Program-made: the position numbers and the translations under genes
Notes under the pieces: generated by a model
What the model was told of the DNA's origin: nothing
Database searches by the model: none
What the model saw: the letters and a program-made list of their open reading frames with translations, nothing else
Source of the DNA: UMGS172 sp964424555
GTDB taxonomy: Bacteria > Bacillota > Clostridia > Oscillospirales > Acutalibacteraceae
Reading direction: 5' to 3'
Length of the DNA: 33,757 nt
Assembly (NCBI GenBank): GCA_964424555.1
Contig: CAYRIX010000023.1
Coordinates: 1-33,757, forward strand
In this document: positions 23,870 through 31,762 of the stretch, in pieces
How the letters are laid out: each line of letters begins with the position of its first letter
Position numbering within the stretch: position 1 is the stretch's first letter

Positions 23870-23894
23870 AAAAATATCCCAATTTGGGATATTT
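23847..23894. promoter_or_regulatory. Two tandem dyad operators
   Basis: The first dyad has perfect 11-bp arms around AAC (23847-23857 and 23861-23871). The second abuts it, with perfect 11-bp arms around one base (23872-23882 and 23884-23894). Their cores, ACCAAACTGGT and CCCAATTTGGG, are related, as expected for two sites of one repressor. Confidence 0.75.
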
Positions 23895-23912
23895 GTTGTT
23901 GGAGGTTGAAAA

Positions 23913-24197
23913 ATGTACAATTTGATAAACCTACTATGGAACGGAAACCTAAATCCTGCGAAAAACTTTTGCGAAAATGACAAACGAATAAATGATTTGG
24001 AGGGCTTAATCGAACGAAACAAAGAAAAGTTATCAGTTACGTTGAAAGAGGAACAACTAAATCGGTTCGAAATATACAACCAGTGTATAGAGGAATATAT
24101 ATCTGCGGTTTGTGAGCAGGCGTTTTGTAAAGGATTTGGTTGCGGCGCAAAAATCATAACCGAAGCATCCTTTGAAGCAGACGGGTTGAGAAGGTAA
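23913..24197 (+). CDS. DUF6809-type small protein
   Basis: 94 residues, ATG 23913 behind GGAGG. The pattern LLWNGNLNPAKNF near the N-terminus, central charged helices (INDLEGLIERNKEKLSVTL, EEQLNRFEIYNQCIEEY) and the C-terminal FCKGFGCGAKIITEA match DUF6809, a family of helical small proteins common in clostridial accessory DNA. No enzyme motif or membrane span is seen. The role is unknown. It is under a consensus promoter covered by dyads that are probably bound by the divergent XRE protein. Confidence 0.75.
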   Translation: MYNLINLLWNGNLNPAKNFCENDKRINDLEGLIERNKEKLSVTLKEEQLNRFEIYNQCIEEYISAVCEQAFCKGFGCGAKIITEASFEADGLRR

Positions 24198-24211
24198 TTA
24201 TTAAAATTTGA

Positions 24212-24240
24212 TTGACTAAATTTTTAAAATATAATATAAT
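24212..24240 (+). promoter_or_regulatory. Promoter of queH
   Basis: TTGACT (24212-24217), a 17-bp spacer and TATAAT (24235-24240). Confidence 0.8.
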
Positions 24241-24267
24241 TTTACAAAACATATTTTGGAGTTTCAA

Positions 24268-24804
24268 ATGAAATTACTTATGCATACCTGCTGTGCACCC
24301 TGCTCGATTATGTGTATCGACACATTGCGCAAAGAGGAGATAGACCCGATTCTTTATTGGTACAACCCCAACATCCACCCGATGAAGGAATACAAGATGC
24401 GGAAAAATACATTGGTAGATTACGCAAAATCGGTTGATGCCAAGCTGATTATTGAGAATGAATACGGACTTCGCAAGTTTATTGAGGGGATATATCCCGA
24501 TTTCGACAACCGTTGCGGTTTTTGCTATAACATCCGCTTTGAGCAATCGGCGAAATTTGCTGCAGAGAACGGTTTTGATGCGTTTACCTCAACGCTTTTT
24601 GTCAGCCCTTATCAGAATCACGAGTTATTAATAAAAACCGCCGAAGCAGCTGCAAATAAGTATAACATCGACTTTTTGTACCGTGACTTCAGGCCTTTCT
24701 TTAAAGAAGGTCAGGAGAAGGCACGTGAGCTTGGCCTTTATATGCAAAAATACTGCGGCTGTGTGTTCAGCGAGGAAGACCGATACAAAAAAAGGACTAA
24801 GTGA
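24268..24804 (+). CDS. queH: Epoxyqueuosine reductase QueH
   Basis: 178 residues from ATG 24268; TTGGAG just upstream is the ribosome site, so the TTG at 24256 is not the start. QueH (DUF208) reduces epoxyqueuosine in tRNA to queuosine, the last step of queuosine synthesis, without a cobalamin. The family cysteines are visible: C8-C9 and C12 in HTCCAPCS, C83 and C86 in RCGFCYNIR, and C163 and C165 in KYCGCVFS, which fit the Fe-S and metal ligands. LLISPYQ-like FVSPYQNHE and YRDFRPFFKEG are also typical. No other queuosine genes are near. A hairpin at 24836 follows. Confidence 0.93.
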   Translation: MKLLMHTCCAPCSIMCIDTLRKEEIDPILYWYNPNIHPMKEYKMRKNTLVDYAKSVDAKLIIENEYGLRKFIEGIYPDFDNRCGFCYNIRFEQSAKFAAENGFDAFTSTLFVSPYQNHELLIKTAEAAANKYNIDFLYRDFRPFFKEGQEKARELGLYMQKYCGCVFSEEDRYKKRTK

Positions 24805-24835
24805 TAGGCACGAGGTAATAAGAAAGGCATTTATC

Positions 24836-24888
24836 ACTCATATTCGGCATAACCTTAACTAAAAGGGGTGCCGAATATGAGTTTTTTT
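24836..24888 (+). terminator. Hairpin with T7 overlapping the start of the next gene
   Basis: Perfect 14-bp arms (24836-24849 and 24869-24882) around 19 nt, followed by T through 24888. It can end queH transcription, but its 3' arm contains the ATG (24877) of the carboxypeptidase gene, and the ribosome site (24861-24868) is in the loop and at the stem edge. Confidence 0.8.
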
Positions 24889-26127
24889 AAGAAAATATTT
24901 AGTTTGAGTTTAGTTTTTATTTTGGCATTGTTGCCGTGTGGGGTGTTGGCTGATGAATTACCCATTGAAGAAGGTGACAATAATATTGTTACGGAGTTTT
25001 ACTCGGGCGACCTTACCGACCCCATAACCTTTGATGCAACCGAGACGGTGGCCGGGGTGGGAACAGCACTTGAAATTCCTGCTAAGTCATATATTTTAAT
25101 GGAGGTCAACACAGGAACTATACTTTACGAGAGTGAAAGCCACATTGCTTTGCCACCTGCATCTATTACAAAGGTTATGGCCTTGCTGTTGGTGGTTGAG
25201 GCTATTGAAGCAGGACAACTGACCGTTGACACCATGCTGACGGCAAGCCCGCATGCCTGTTCAATGGGTGGGTCTCAGATTTGGCTTGAGCCTAACGAAC
25301 AAATGTCGGTACACGACCTATTGAAGGCGGCTGTCATAGGCAGTGCCAACGATGCCACGGTTGTGCTTGGCGAGGCCTTGGCAGGCAGCGAGGAAGGCTT
25401 TGTAGCCATGATGAACGAGAGAGCTGCGCAGTTGGGCCTTACCGATACTAACTTTGTCAACTGTACAGGTCTTGATGCCGACGGTCACCTGACATCAGCA
25501 CACGATATCGCCGTAATGTCAAAGGAGCTTATCAAGCACGATATGATAAAGGAATATTCAACAGTTTGGATGGACTCGTTGCGCAACGGCGAGTCGGAAC
25601 TGGTCAATACAAATAAATTGGTCAGGTATTACGAGGGCTGTACAGGGCTAAAAACGGGCACGACCTCGGGAGCAGGCTGTTGCCTTTCAGCCACGGCCGA
25701 GCGTCAGGGGTTGGAGCTTGTAGCGGTCGTGATGGGGTGCTCCACAAGTAACGATCGTTTCAATTCGGCACGTAAGCTGCTGGACTATGGCTTTGCTAAC
25801 TATACCTTTATTACGGTTACGGCCGACCGTGATAAGCTGCAGAATATCCCTGTTACGGGCGGTGTCAAGGATGAGGTTACACCTCAGTGTCTTGACAGCA
25901 AAAGCTTCCTTGTTGAAAAGTCAAAGTCTAAGACACTTATCGTTGAGACCGAATTGGCAGAGACGCTCAAAGCACCGATCACGCAGGGTCAACAGGTGGG
26001 TGTCGCCAGAGTGTTCATAGACGGCAACGAGATAGGCACTGTTAAAATAACGGCCAAAGAATCAATTAAAAAGATGACCTTTGCTCAAAGCTTCAGAATA
26101 CTGTTAAAAAACCTATTTTATGTGTAA
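24877..26127 (+). CDS. D-alanyl-D-alanine carboxypeptidase (DacF/PBP5-like)
   Basis: 416 residues from ATG 24877 with AAAAGGGG upstream; the GTG at 24868 overlaps this site. A signal peptide (SFFKKIFSLSLVFILALLPC) directs export. The penicillin-binding catalytic motifs are all present: SITK (S96, K99), SAN (S156-N158) and KTG (K259-G261). A beta-rich C-terminal domain and a final amphipathic segment (SFRILLKNLFYV) likely anchor it on the outer face of the membrane, as in PBP5. It trims the terminal D-Ala from peptidoglycan stem peptides. Its start codon lies in a terminator-like hairpin, so expression may be attenuated. It stands alone. Confidence 0.95.
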   Translation: MSFFKKIFSLSLVFILALLPCGVLADELPIEEGDNNIVTEFYSGDLTDPITFDATETVAGVGTALEIPAKSYILMEVNTGTILYESESHIALPPASITKVMALLLVVEAIEAGQLTVDTMLTASPHACSMGGSQIWLEPNEQMSVHDLLKAAVIGSANDATVVLGEALAGSEEGFVAMMNERAAQLGLTDTNFVNCTGLDADGHLTSAHDIAVMSKELIKHDMIKEYSTVWMDSLRNGESELVNTNKLVRYYEGCTGLKTGTTSGAGCCLSATAERQGLELVAVVMGCSTSNDRFNSARKLLDYGFANYTFITVTADRDKLQNIPVTGGVKDEVTPQCLDSKSFLVEKSKSKTLIVETELAETLKAPITQGQQVGVARVFIDGNEIGTVKITAKESIKKMTFAQSFRILLKNLFYV

Positions 26128-26144
26128 ACTTTTTCAAAATTGTG

Positions 26145-26173
26145 TTGAAAAAGTGATATGAATATTGTATAAT
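26145..26173 (+). promoter_or_regulatory. Promoter of pgi
   Basis: TTGAAA (26145-26150), a 17-bp spacer and TATAAT (26168-26173). A small hairpin in the leader (about 26193-26214) precedes the ribosome site. Confidence 0.8.
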
Positions 26174-26256
26174 AACAACAAAGAAAGATGTGTTTGGGTG
26201 CAGTAATGCCCAAAACAACGCTTTGACGTACTTTTTTCCGAAGGGAATGTTCAAAA

Positions 26257-27594
26257 ATGTCTATTAAATTTAAGGACGGATATGCTGCCGAGTTTTTGGC
26301 AGAGGATGATTACAAGGGTATAAAGGCTCATGTATCCGCCGCACATAACATGTTGGAAAAGAAAGATGGTCTCGGAAACGACTTTTTGGGTTGGGCCGAC
26401 CTTCCTGTTAATTATGACAAGGAAGAGTTTGCCAGAATCAAAAAGGCTGCCGAAAAGATTATCGGTGATACCGATGTTTTCATCGTAATCGGTATCGGTG
26501 GCTCGTACTTGGGAGCAAGAGCAGCCATTGAGTTTCTGAAATCTCCTCTTTACAACAATCTTTCTAAAAACACTCCTGATATTTACTTTGCAGGCAACTC
26601 TATCAGCGGCTCTGCTGTTCAGGATCTGTTGGCAATTTGTGAAGGTAAACGTGTTTCGGTTAATGTTATTTCTAAGTCAGGTACCACTACCGAGCCTGCT
26701 ATTGCTTTCAGAATCTTTAGAGAATATCTTGAAAACCGCTATGGCCACGAAGAGGCCACCAAGCGTATATACTGTACCACCGACAAGGCAAGAGGCACCT
26801 TAAAGCAGCTTGCAGATGAACAGGGCTATGAGTCTTTTGTAGTCCCCGATGATGTCGGCGGACGTTTCTCGGTGCTTACCGCTGTCGGACTTTTGCCTAT
26901 TGCCGTTGCAGGTGCAGACATCGATGCTTTGATGAAGGGTGCCGCTCTGGCTCGTGACGAGTATTCTGTTGACGATATCGAAAAGAACGACTGCTATAAG
27001 TACGCCGCTTTGAGAAACTGCTTCTACCGTAAGGGTAAGGAAATTGAACTGCTTGTGTCATATGAGCCGAGATTTACCATGATGGCTGAGTGGTTCAAAC
27101 AGCTTTACGGTGAATCAGAGGGTAAGGACGGCAAGGGACTGTTCCCGGCCTCTGTAACCTTCTCGACCGACCTTCACTCGATGGGTCAGTACATTCAGGA
27201 CGGACGCAGAATTCTGTTCGAGACGGTCGTCACCATCGGTGATTGCGGTTCCGACACCGTTATCAAAGAGGATGAGAAGAACGGCGACGGTCTGAATTTC
27301 TTGGCAGGCAAGCCCATGTCTTATGTCAATCAGAAGGCTTTTGAGGGCACGGTGCTTGCTCACACCGACGGTGGAGTTCCCAACCTCGTTATCGAGGTCG
27401 AAAAGGCAGACGAGGAGAACCTTGGAAGACTTATTTACTTCTTTGAGAAGGCTTGTGCGATTTCGGGCTATATGCTGGGCGTAAACCCCTTTAACCAGCC
27501 CGGTGTTGAGGACTATAAGAAAAACATGTTCGCAATGCTCGGCAAACCCGGATACGAGGATCGCAAGGCTCAGCTTGAAGCAAGAATTAAATAG
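26257..27594 (+). CDS. pgi: Glucose-6-phosphate isomerase
   Basis: 445 residues, typical of the bacterial class. It interconverts glucose 6-phosphate and fructose 6-phosphate in the cytoplasm. Visible motifs are IGIGGSYLGARAAIEFL, the sugar-phosphate loop SKSGTTTEPA, GGRFSVLTAVGLLPIA and the PGI signature VNPFNQPGVEDYKKNMF near the C-terminus, with the catalytic lysine. AAGGGA lies before ATG 26257. Codon bias is strong, in keeping with high expression. A P-loop gene follows after 45 bases and probably shares the transcript. Confidence 0.97.
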   Translation: MSIKFKDGYAAEFLAEDDYKGIKAHVSAAHNMLEKKDGLGNDFLGWADLPVNYDKEEFARIKKAAEKIIGDTDVFIVIGIGGSYLGARAAIEFLKSPLYNNLSKNTPDIYFAGNSISGSAVQDLLAICEGKRVSVNVISKSGTTTEPAIAFRIFREYLENRYGHEEATKRIYCTTDKARGTLKQLADEQGYESFVVPDDVGGRFSVLTAVGLLPIAVAGADIDALMKGAALARDEYSVDDIEKNDCYKYAALRNCFYRKGKEIELLVSYEPRFTMMAEWFKQLYGESEGKDGKGLFPASVTFSTDLHSMGQYIQDGRRILFETVVTIGDCGSDTVIKEDEKNGDGLNFLAGKPMSYVNQKAFEGTVLAHTDGGVPNLVIEVEKADEENLGRLIYFFEKACAISGYMLGVNPFNQPGVEDYKKNMFAMLGKPGYEDRKAQLEARIK

Positions 27595-27639
27595 GAAATG
27601 ACCGCTTTTAAGCGGTGAAAATATAAAGGAGTTGTTACT

Positions 27640-28056
27640 ATGTTAAAACTTATTATCGGTAAAAAGGGTAGCGGAAAGACCAAAAAGCTCATTGATGCTA
27701 TGACAGCCGCTGCTGATGCTTCCAACGGAAACGTTGTTTGCATCGAAAAAAGCTCGACCCTTACCTTGAATATCACTCACCGTGTACGTCTTGTTGATAC
27801 CGACCATTACGAGATCTCGGGTTATGATGCATTCTATGGCTTCATTTCGGGTATCTGCGCAGGCAACTACGACGTAACTCACATTGGTATTGATGCAGTG
27901 TTGCGCATCTGCAACCGCAATTATGACGAGCTGGCAGAGTTCTTGAAGAAGCTTGATGCTCTTTCTAAGGATTCTAATGCAGAGTTCATCATCACCATTT
28001 CGGCCGATAAGGCAGAGCTCCCTGCAGCCATTTTTGAAATTGCTGAGGAAATGTAA
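27640..28056 (+). CDS. Small P-loop NTPase-like protein
   Basis: 138 residues, ATG 27640 behind AAAGGAG. The N-terminus has a clean Walker A motif, LIIGKKGSGKTKK (residues 4-16). THIGIDAVLRI is a candidate Walker B-like strand, and FIITISADKAELP a later sensor-like strand. The protein is too short for most AAA or ABC domains. It looks like a minimal RecA/thymidine-kinase-like P-loop fold, and similar proteins are often labelled PilT-like or ATP-binding. It is cotranscribed with pgi and closed by a strong terminator; no functional link to the isomerase is evident. Confidence 0.75.
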   Translation: MLKLIIGKKGSGKTKKLIDAMTAAADASNGNVVCIEKSSTLTLNITHRVRLVDTDHYEISGYDAFYGFISGICAGNYDVTHIGIDAVLRICNRNYDELAEFLKKLDALSKDSNAEFIITISADKAELPAAIFEIAEEM

Positions 28057-28068
28057 TTAACAAAAACT

Positions 28069-28105
28069 ACAGCCGCCGTTGGGTTACCAACGGCGGCTGT
28101 TTTTA
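28069..28105. terminator. Bidirectional terminator
   Basis: A 14-bp perfect stem (28069-28082 with 28087-28100) closes GTTA and is followed by TTTTA; an AAAAA run lies on the other side. It separates convergent genes. Confidence 0.9.
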
Positions 28106-28111
28106 TGTCAT

Positions 28112-28996
28112 TTAAAGTCCTAAAAGCTGTTTTTTCTTAGCGTCATATTCCTCTTGAGTGATAAGATTATTGTCAAGCATTTCCTTGTACGTGGTTAATT
28201 CCTGAACGGGATCGGCCTTTTGAGGCTGAGGTACAAACGGTGCTTGAGGCATAACAGGTGCCTGAGGCATAGGCGGTACAACAGGTGCCTGAGGCATAGG
28301 CGGCACGGGAGGCTGTACAAAGGTTGGATGTGGTGCACGGAAATTATAGGGTGCTGCGTTAGGACGGTTGGGGTCTGGATGCTTTATGCGGGAAACCTCA
28401 GCCATCCATTTGCCGATAAGCAGCAATACCACGCCGAACAGAATAGACATTATAAGTGAATACAAATGGGCGGGAGCAAAATACCGTGAAGTTGCGTTGT
28501 ACACAAAATCCAAAGTGGTCTTAGTAAACTGGAACAAGGCGGGTAGGAACCAAATGGCCGTAAAGAACGAAAGCTTAGCCTTGGAATATGTCGAAATCGA
28601 CTGAACGGCGAGTATTATATGAGCCAAAACAACAAGGCAAGACGAGATTAATGGGAATACTGCAAGGTCGGTATTATAATGATAAGCATACCTATACAGA
28701 TTATAATTATTAAATGTGTTTACGAGCGAATAAACCGCAAGACCTAAGTACAAAGCCAAGGTTATCGTTGAGCCGACGTTGGGAATCTTGACCAAAAACA
28801 AAATTGCGATGGCAAGAAGCAATACATACTCAATGATCGTAAATGTGTTTGGTATAAGAGATAAGTAGCCGCCTCTGATACCGGCAAATGCCTGGAAGAA
28901 GAAACGCATCATCAGATCAAGAGTGATGTAAACAAAGATGAAAATAGATGCCGCTGGGAAGGGAAGCCTATCCCTGAAATTTTTTTGTTGTGTCAT
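28112..28996 (-). CDS. Polytopic membrane protein with a C-terminal SHOCT domain
   Basis: 294 residues, ATG 28996 behind AGGAGG. About six hydrophobic segments fill residues 15-205. A proline-rich linker of repeated PPMPQAPV units (about 225-262) leads to a C-terminal SHOCT motif (LTTYKEMLDNNLITQEEYDAK), a short helical hairpin found at the ends of many membrane and nuclease proteins. The linker DNA (28237-28315) is a tandem repeat with units near 24 and 36 bases and could vary in length between strains. The function is unknown. Its own promoter lies at 29047-29075. Confidence 0.8.
   Translation of the reverse strand: MTQQKNFRDRLPFPAASIFIFVYITLDLMMRFFFQAFAGIRGGYLSLIPNTFTIIEYVLLLAIAILFLVKIPNVGSTITLALYLGLAVYSLVNTFNNYNLYRYAYHYNTDLAVFPLISSCLVVLAHIILAVQSISTYSKAKLSFFTAIWFLPALFQFTKTTLDFVYNATSRYFAPAHLYSLIMSILFGVVLLLIGKWMAEVSRIKHPDPNRPNAAPYNFRAPHPTFVQPPVPPMPQAPVVPPMPQAPVMPQAPFVPQPQKADPVQELTTYKEMLDNNLITQEEYDAKKKQLLGL
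28237..28315. repeat. Coding tandem repeat of the proline-rich linker
   Basis: The unit GGTGCCTGAGGCAT with variable 3' extensions occurs three times and encodes the PMPQAPV repeats. Confidence 0.7.
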
Positions 28997-29046
28997 AACA
29001 ATCCTCCTCTAAGAAAGCTTGCTTCAGTATAAGCCTTCTCGGGTTC

Positions 29047-29075
29047 AGTATAACATAGAGTTTTTCAATTATCAA
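29047..29075 (-). promoter_or_regulatory. Promoter of the SHOCT membrane protein
   Basis: On the minus strand: TTGATA (29075-29070), a 17-bp spacer and TATACT (29052-29047). Confidence 0.7.
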
Positions 29076-29094
29076 GATGTTCTATGAATTGAAA

Positions 29095-29126
29095 ATAAAA
29101 AAGTTCCCATTATCACAACGGGAACT
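29095..29126 (-). terminator. Terminator of the DtxR/MntR regulator
   Basis: On the minus strand, AGTTCCC (29126-29120) pairs with GGGAACT (29108-29102) across 11 nt, followed by a T-rich tract. Confidence 0.75.
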
Positions 29127-29129
29127 GAA

Positions 29130-29495
29130 TCATTTGGGTTCAATATGCTTTTTTATGGCGTTAAGCGTAGTGTCACTGATGCAGTGCTCCATTTTGCAGG
29201 CGTCCTCCGAGGCGGTCTCCTTGTCAACGCCGATCTCGGTCAAAAATTTAGTGAGGATGGTGTGGCGTTCGTATATCTTTGCGGCCAGTTCCTCGCCTAT
29301 GTCGGTAAGGTGCAGAAAGCCATCGTTATCCACCGTGATGTAGCCGCCCTCTTTGAGCAGGCCGACAGCACGGCTGACGCTCGGTTTTGAAAAGCCCATG
29401 TGCTCGCCTACATCTATCGAACGGACTGCGCTGCTTTTACGCGTCAGAACATATATAGTTTCAAGGTACATCTGTCCCGATTCCTGCAAATGCAT
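29130..29495 (-). CDS. DtxR/MntR-family metal-dependent regulator
   Basis: 121 residues, ATG 29495 behind GGAGG. The N-terminal winged helix reads MYLETIYVLTRKS, SIDVGEHMGFSKPSVSRAV and GYITVDNDGFLHLTDIG. The C-terminal dimer and metal domain contains ERHTILTKFLTEIGVD and EDACKMEHCISD, with the E/H/C ligands typical of the family. There is no SH3 domain, as in short MntR-like members. It should sense Fe(II) or Mn(II) and control metal uptake genes. It is a single gene with its own promoter and terminator and sits beside the metal-efflux operon, but is not part of it. Confidence 0.9.
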   Translation of the reverse strand: MHLQESGQMYLETIYVLTRKSSAVRSIDVGEHMGFSKPSVSRAVGLLKEGGYITVDNDGFLHLTDIGEELAAKIYERHTILTKFLTEIGVDKETASEDACKMEHCISDTTLNAIKKHIEPK

Positions 29496-29528
29496 AAAAC
29501 CGCCTCCGTGTGATTTGATAACATAGCA

Positions 29529-29557
29529 ATTATATCACACAAAGACGGTTTTTGCAA
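29529..29557 (-). promoter_or_regulatory. Promoter of the DtxR/MntR regulator
   Basis: On the minus strand: TTGCAA (29557-29552), a 17-bp spacer and TATAAT (29534-29529). Confidence 0.75.
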
Positions 29558-29624
29558 GGGGCGATTTTTCTGCATCGGGTTCAACGCAGATGAAACGGTC
29601 TGTCGAATGCTTGCGAAAAAATCA

Positions 29625-31514
29625 TTATTTTAAGGTTCTCATAGCGTTGAGAATGGCTATCACAGCTACACCAACGTCGGCAAATATAGCCAGCCACATC
29701 GGCGTAAAGCCAAGGATGCTCAATATCAGCACCACTGCTTTGACTCCGAGGGCAAAAGCGATGTTTTGTCTGACGATCCTCAATGTGCGTCTGGCCAGTG
29801 ATATTGCAGGGGCTATCTTAGAGGGGTCGTCATCCATCAGCACTACATCGGCAGCTTCAATCGCGGCGTCTGAGCCGAGCGCCCCCATAGCAATACCGAC
29901 ATCAGCCCGCATCAGCACAGGTGCGTCATTGATGCCGTCACCCACAAAAACAAGCTTCTTGCCGTTGGGAACCTCCGAAATAAGCTTTTCAACCTCACAC
30001 ACCTTGTCTTGCGGTAAAAGCTCAGCACGGTACTCATTAAGCTTCAATTCTGCGGCCACCTTTTCGGCGGTTTCCCGTCGGTCGCCGGTAAGCATTACGG
30101 TGCGGCGCACACCGACGCCGTGCAATGACTTAATGGCGTTTTCGGATGTCGGTTTTATTTCATCGGATATCACAATAAAGCCTTCGTAGCAACCGTCAAC
30201 GGCGATATGGACAACAGTTCCTGCTCCGTCAAAGTCTTCGGCCGTCAGTGACAGCGAATCCATTAGCTTTTTATTACCGCAGGCCACCTCAACGCCGTCC
30301 ACTTTGGCGGTGACGCCGTGACCGGCGATCTCCCTGGTATCGGTAACCGAAGAAGTGCCGTTGTCATGGCTATGGGCGTTTCTTAACGCAACGGCCGCAG
30401 GGTGGTTGGAGTAACTCTCGGCCAGGGCGGCAAGCTTGAGAAGCTCGTGGTCGGGCAACTGCCTGCTGTGTATCTCGGTTACGGAAAAAGTACCTTTAGT
30501 GAGGGTTCCGGTTTTATCAAATATCACGGTATCGACTGCGGCCAGGGTCTCGAGATAATTTGAGCCTTTGATAAGAACACCTTTTTTTGATGCTCCGCCG
30601 ATACCGCCGAAAAACGACAGCGGTACAGATATGACCAGAGCACAGGGGCAGGAAATGACCAAAAAGGTCAAAGCCCTGATAAGCCATGAGGGGAGTGCTG
30701 CAAGGTATGCTCCGCTGACAAAAAAGGGCGGAACAAAAGCCAGTATTACCGCCGCAATGACCACGGCAGGGGTGTAGTATCTCGCAAACTTCGTGATAAA
30801 GTTTTCAGACTTCGATTTGTTGGCACTTGAGTTTTCAACCAACTCGAGTATGCGTGAAACGGTTGATTCGCTGAACAGTTTAGTGACCTCAACGGTCAGC
30901 ACGCCGCTCATGTTGACACATCCGCTGATAACAGCATCGCCGCACCGTACCTCTCTGGGAACTGCTTCACCGGTCAAAGCAACAGTATCAAGTGCCGATT
31001 CACCGCTCACCACAACTCCGTCCAGGGGAATTCGGTCTCCGGGACGGATGGTTATTACATCGCCTACGGAGACCGTCTCAGGGTCGACCTCTTCAATAAC
31101 ACCGTTGCGTTCTATGTAGGCAATGTCGGGGCGGATGTCCATAAGCTGAGATATTGAACGGCGGCTCTTGCCGACGGCTATTGATTGAAAAAGCTCACCT
31201 GTCTGGTAAAACAGCATTACAAAAACCGCTTCGGCATATTGTTTTTCGGTATCGGGGAAGAAGCCGATGCAGACGGCGCCGATAGTTGCTATTGCCATAA
31301 GGAAGTTTTCGTCAAATACCTGACCGTTTTTGATGTTCCGTACAGCGTCCCATAAAACATCGTAGCCGATAATGAAATAGGGTACAAGGTAAACAGCCAG
31401 CTCTAAAGCGAAGAAGCGGCCTTTTATCACAAAGCTGTCGATCAAAAATGCTGCGGCAAGCAACACTGCGGAACTGATTATTCGGAATAATGTTTTTCTC
31501 TGTTTTCTGCTCAT
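29625..31514 (-). CDS. P1B-type heavy-metal ATPase (Zn/Cd/Pb type)
   Basis: 629 residues from ATG 31514, which overlaps the stop of the HMA gene (ATGA); a TTG at 31532 is less likely. It pumps divalent soft metals out of the cell with ATP. Motifs in order: TGEAVP in the actuator domain, the membrane metal site CPC (C289-P290-C291), the phosphorylated DKTGT (D333), SNHP (H371-P372) and GDGINDAP. The final helix has IFADVGVA, the aspartate motif of ZntA/CadA-type pumps, which supports Zn/Cd/Pb over copper. It lacks an N-terminal HMA domain; that function is encoded as a separate small gene just upstream. Last gene of an ArsR-HMA-pump operon. Confidence 0.95.
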   Translation of the reverse strand: MSRKQRKTLFRIISSAVLLAAAFLIDSFVIKGRFFALELAVYLVPYFIIGYDVLWDAVRNIKNGQVFDENFLMAIATIGAVCIGFFPDTEKQYAEAVFVMLFYQTGELFQSIAVGKSRRSISQLMDIRPDIAYIERNGVIEEVDPETVSVGDVITIRPGDRIPLDGVVVSGESALDTVALTGEAVPREVRCGDAVISGCVNMSGVLTVEVTKLFSESTVSRILELVENSSANKSKSENFITKFARYYTPAVVIAAVILAFVPPFFVSGAYLAALPSWLIRALTFLVISCPCALVISVPLSFFGGIGGASKKGVLIKGSNYLETLAAVDTVIFDKTGTLTKGTFSVTEIHSRQLPDHELLKLAALAESYSNHPAAVALRNAHSHDNGTSSVTDTREIAGHGVTAKVDGVEVACGNKKLMDSLSLTAEDFDGAGTVVHIAVDGCYEGFIVISDEIKPTSENAIKSLHGVGVRRTVMLTGDRRETAEKVAAELKLNEYRAELLPQDKVCEVEKLISEVPNGKKLVFVGDGINDAPVLMRADVGIAMGALGSDAAIEAADVVLMDDDPSKIAPAISLARRTLRIVRQNIAFALGVKAVVLILSILGFTPMWLAIFADVGVAVIAILNAMRTLK

Positions 31515-31732
31515 TTTGTTATTATCCTGCAATCGGGTTCGACCTTGCGAACAACGGCTTCAACTTTTTTGAGCACCTCGTCAAAGCATGAATCGTCGGC
31601 TTCTAAAGTGAGCTTCTGACTCAGAAAGTTCACCTGAACGCCTGTGACAGATTCGATCCTGCGGATCTCATCCTCCATCTTCTGTGCGCAATGTGCGCAG
31701 TCGAGCTCTTCCAATTTGAATACTTTTTTCAT
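31511..31732 (-). CDS. HMA-domain small metal-binding protein
   Basis: 73 residues, ATG 31732 behind AAAGGAG. It is a single heavy-metal-associated domain with the metal site DCAHC (C12, C15) and the ferredoxin-like beta-alpha-beta pattern KVFKLEEL, VTGVQVNFLSQKLTLEA. It overlaps the pump gene by ATGA. It probably passes metal to the pump or works as the pump's detached N-terminal domain. Confidence 0.92.
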   Translation of the reverse strand: MKKVFKLEELDCAHCAQKMEDEIRRIESVTGVQVNFLSQKLTLEADDSCFDEVLKKVEAVVRKVEPDCRIITK

Positions 31733-31762
31733 AATAATTCTCCTTTTTGATGGGTGTTTTAT

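Noticed and set aside
23831..24157. N-terminal extension of the XRE gene to 24157
   Set aside because: The extra part overlaps the divergent DUF6809 gene and the operators, and the ribosome site lies just before 23830.
29590..31119. Plus-strand open frames opposite the P-type ATPase
   Set aside because: Serine- and threonine-rich shadow translations of the ATPase gene with no domains.
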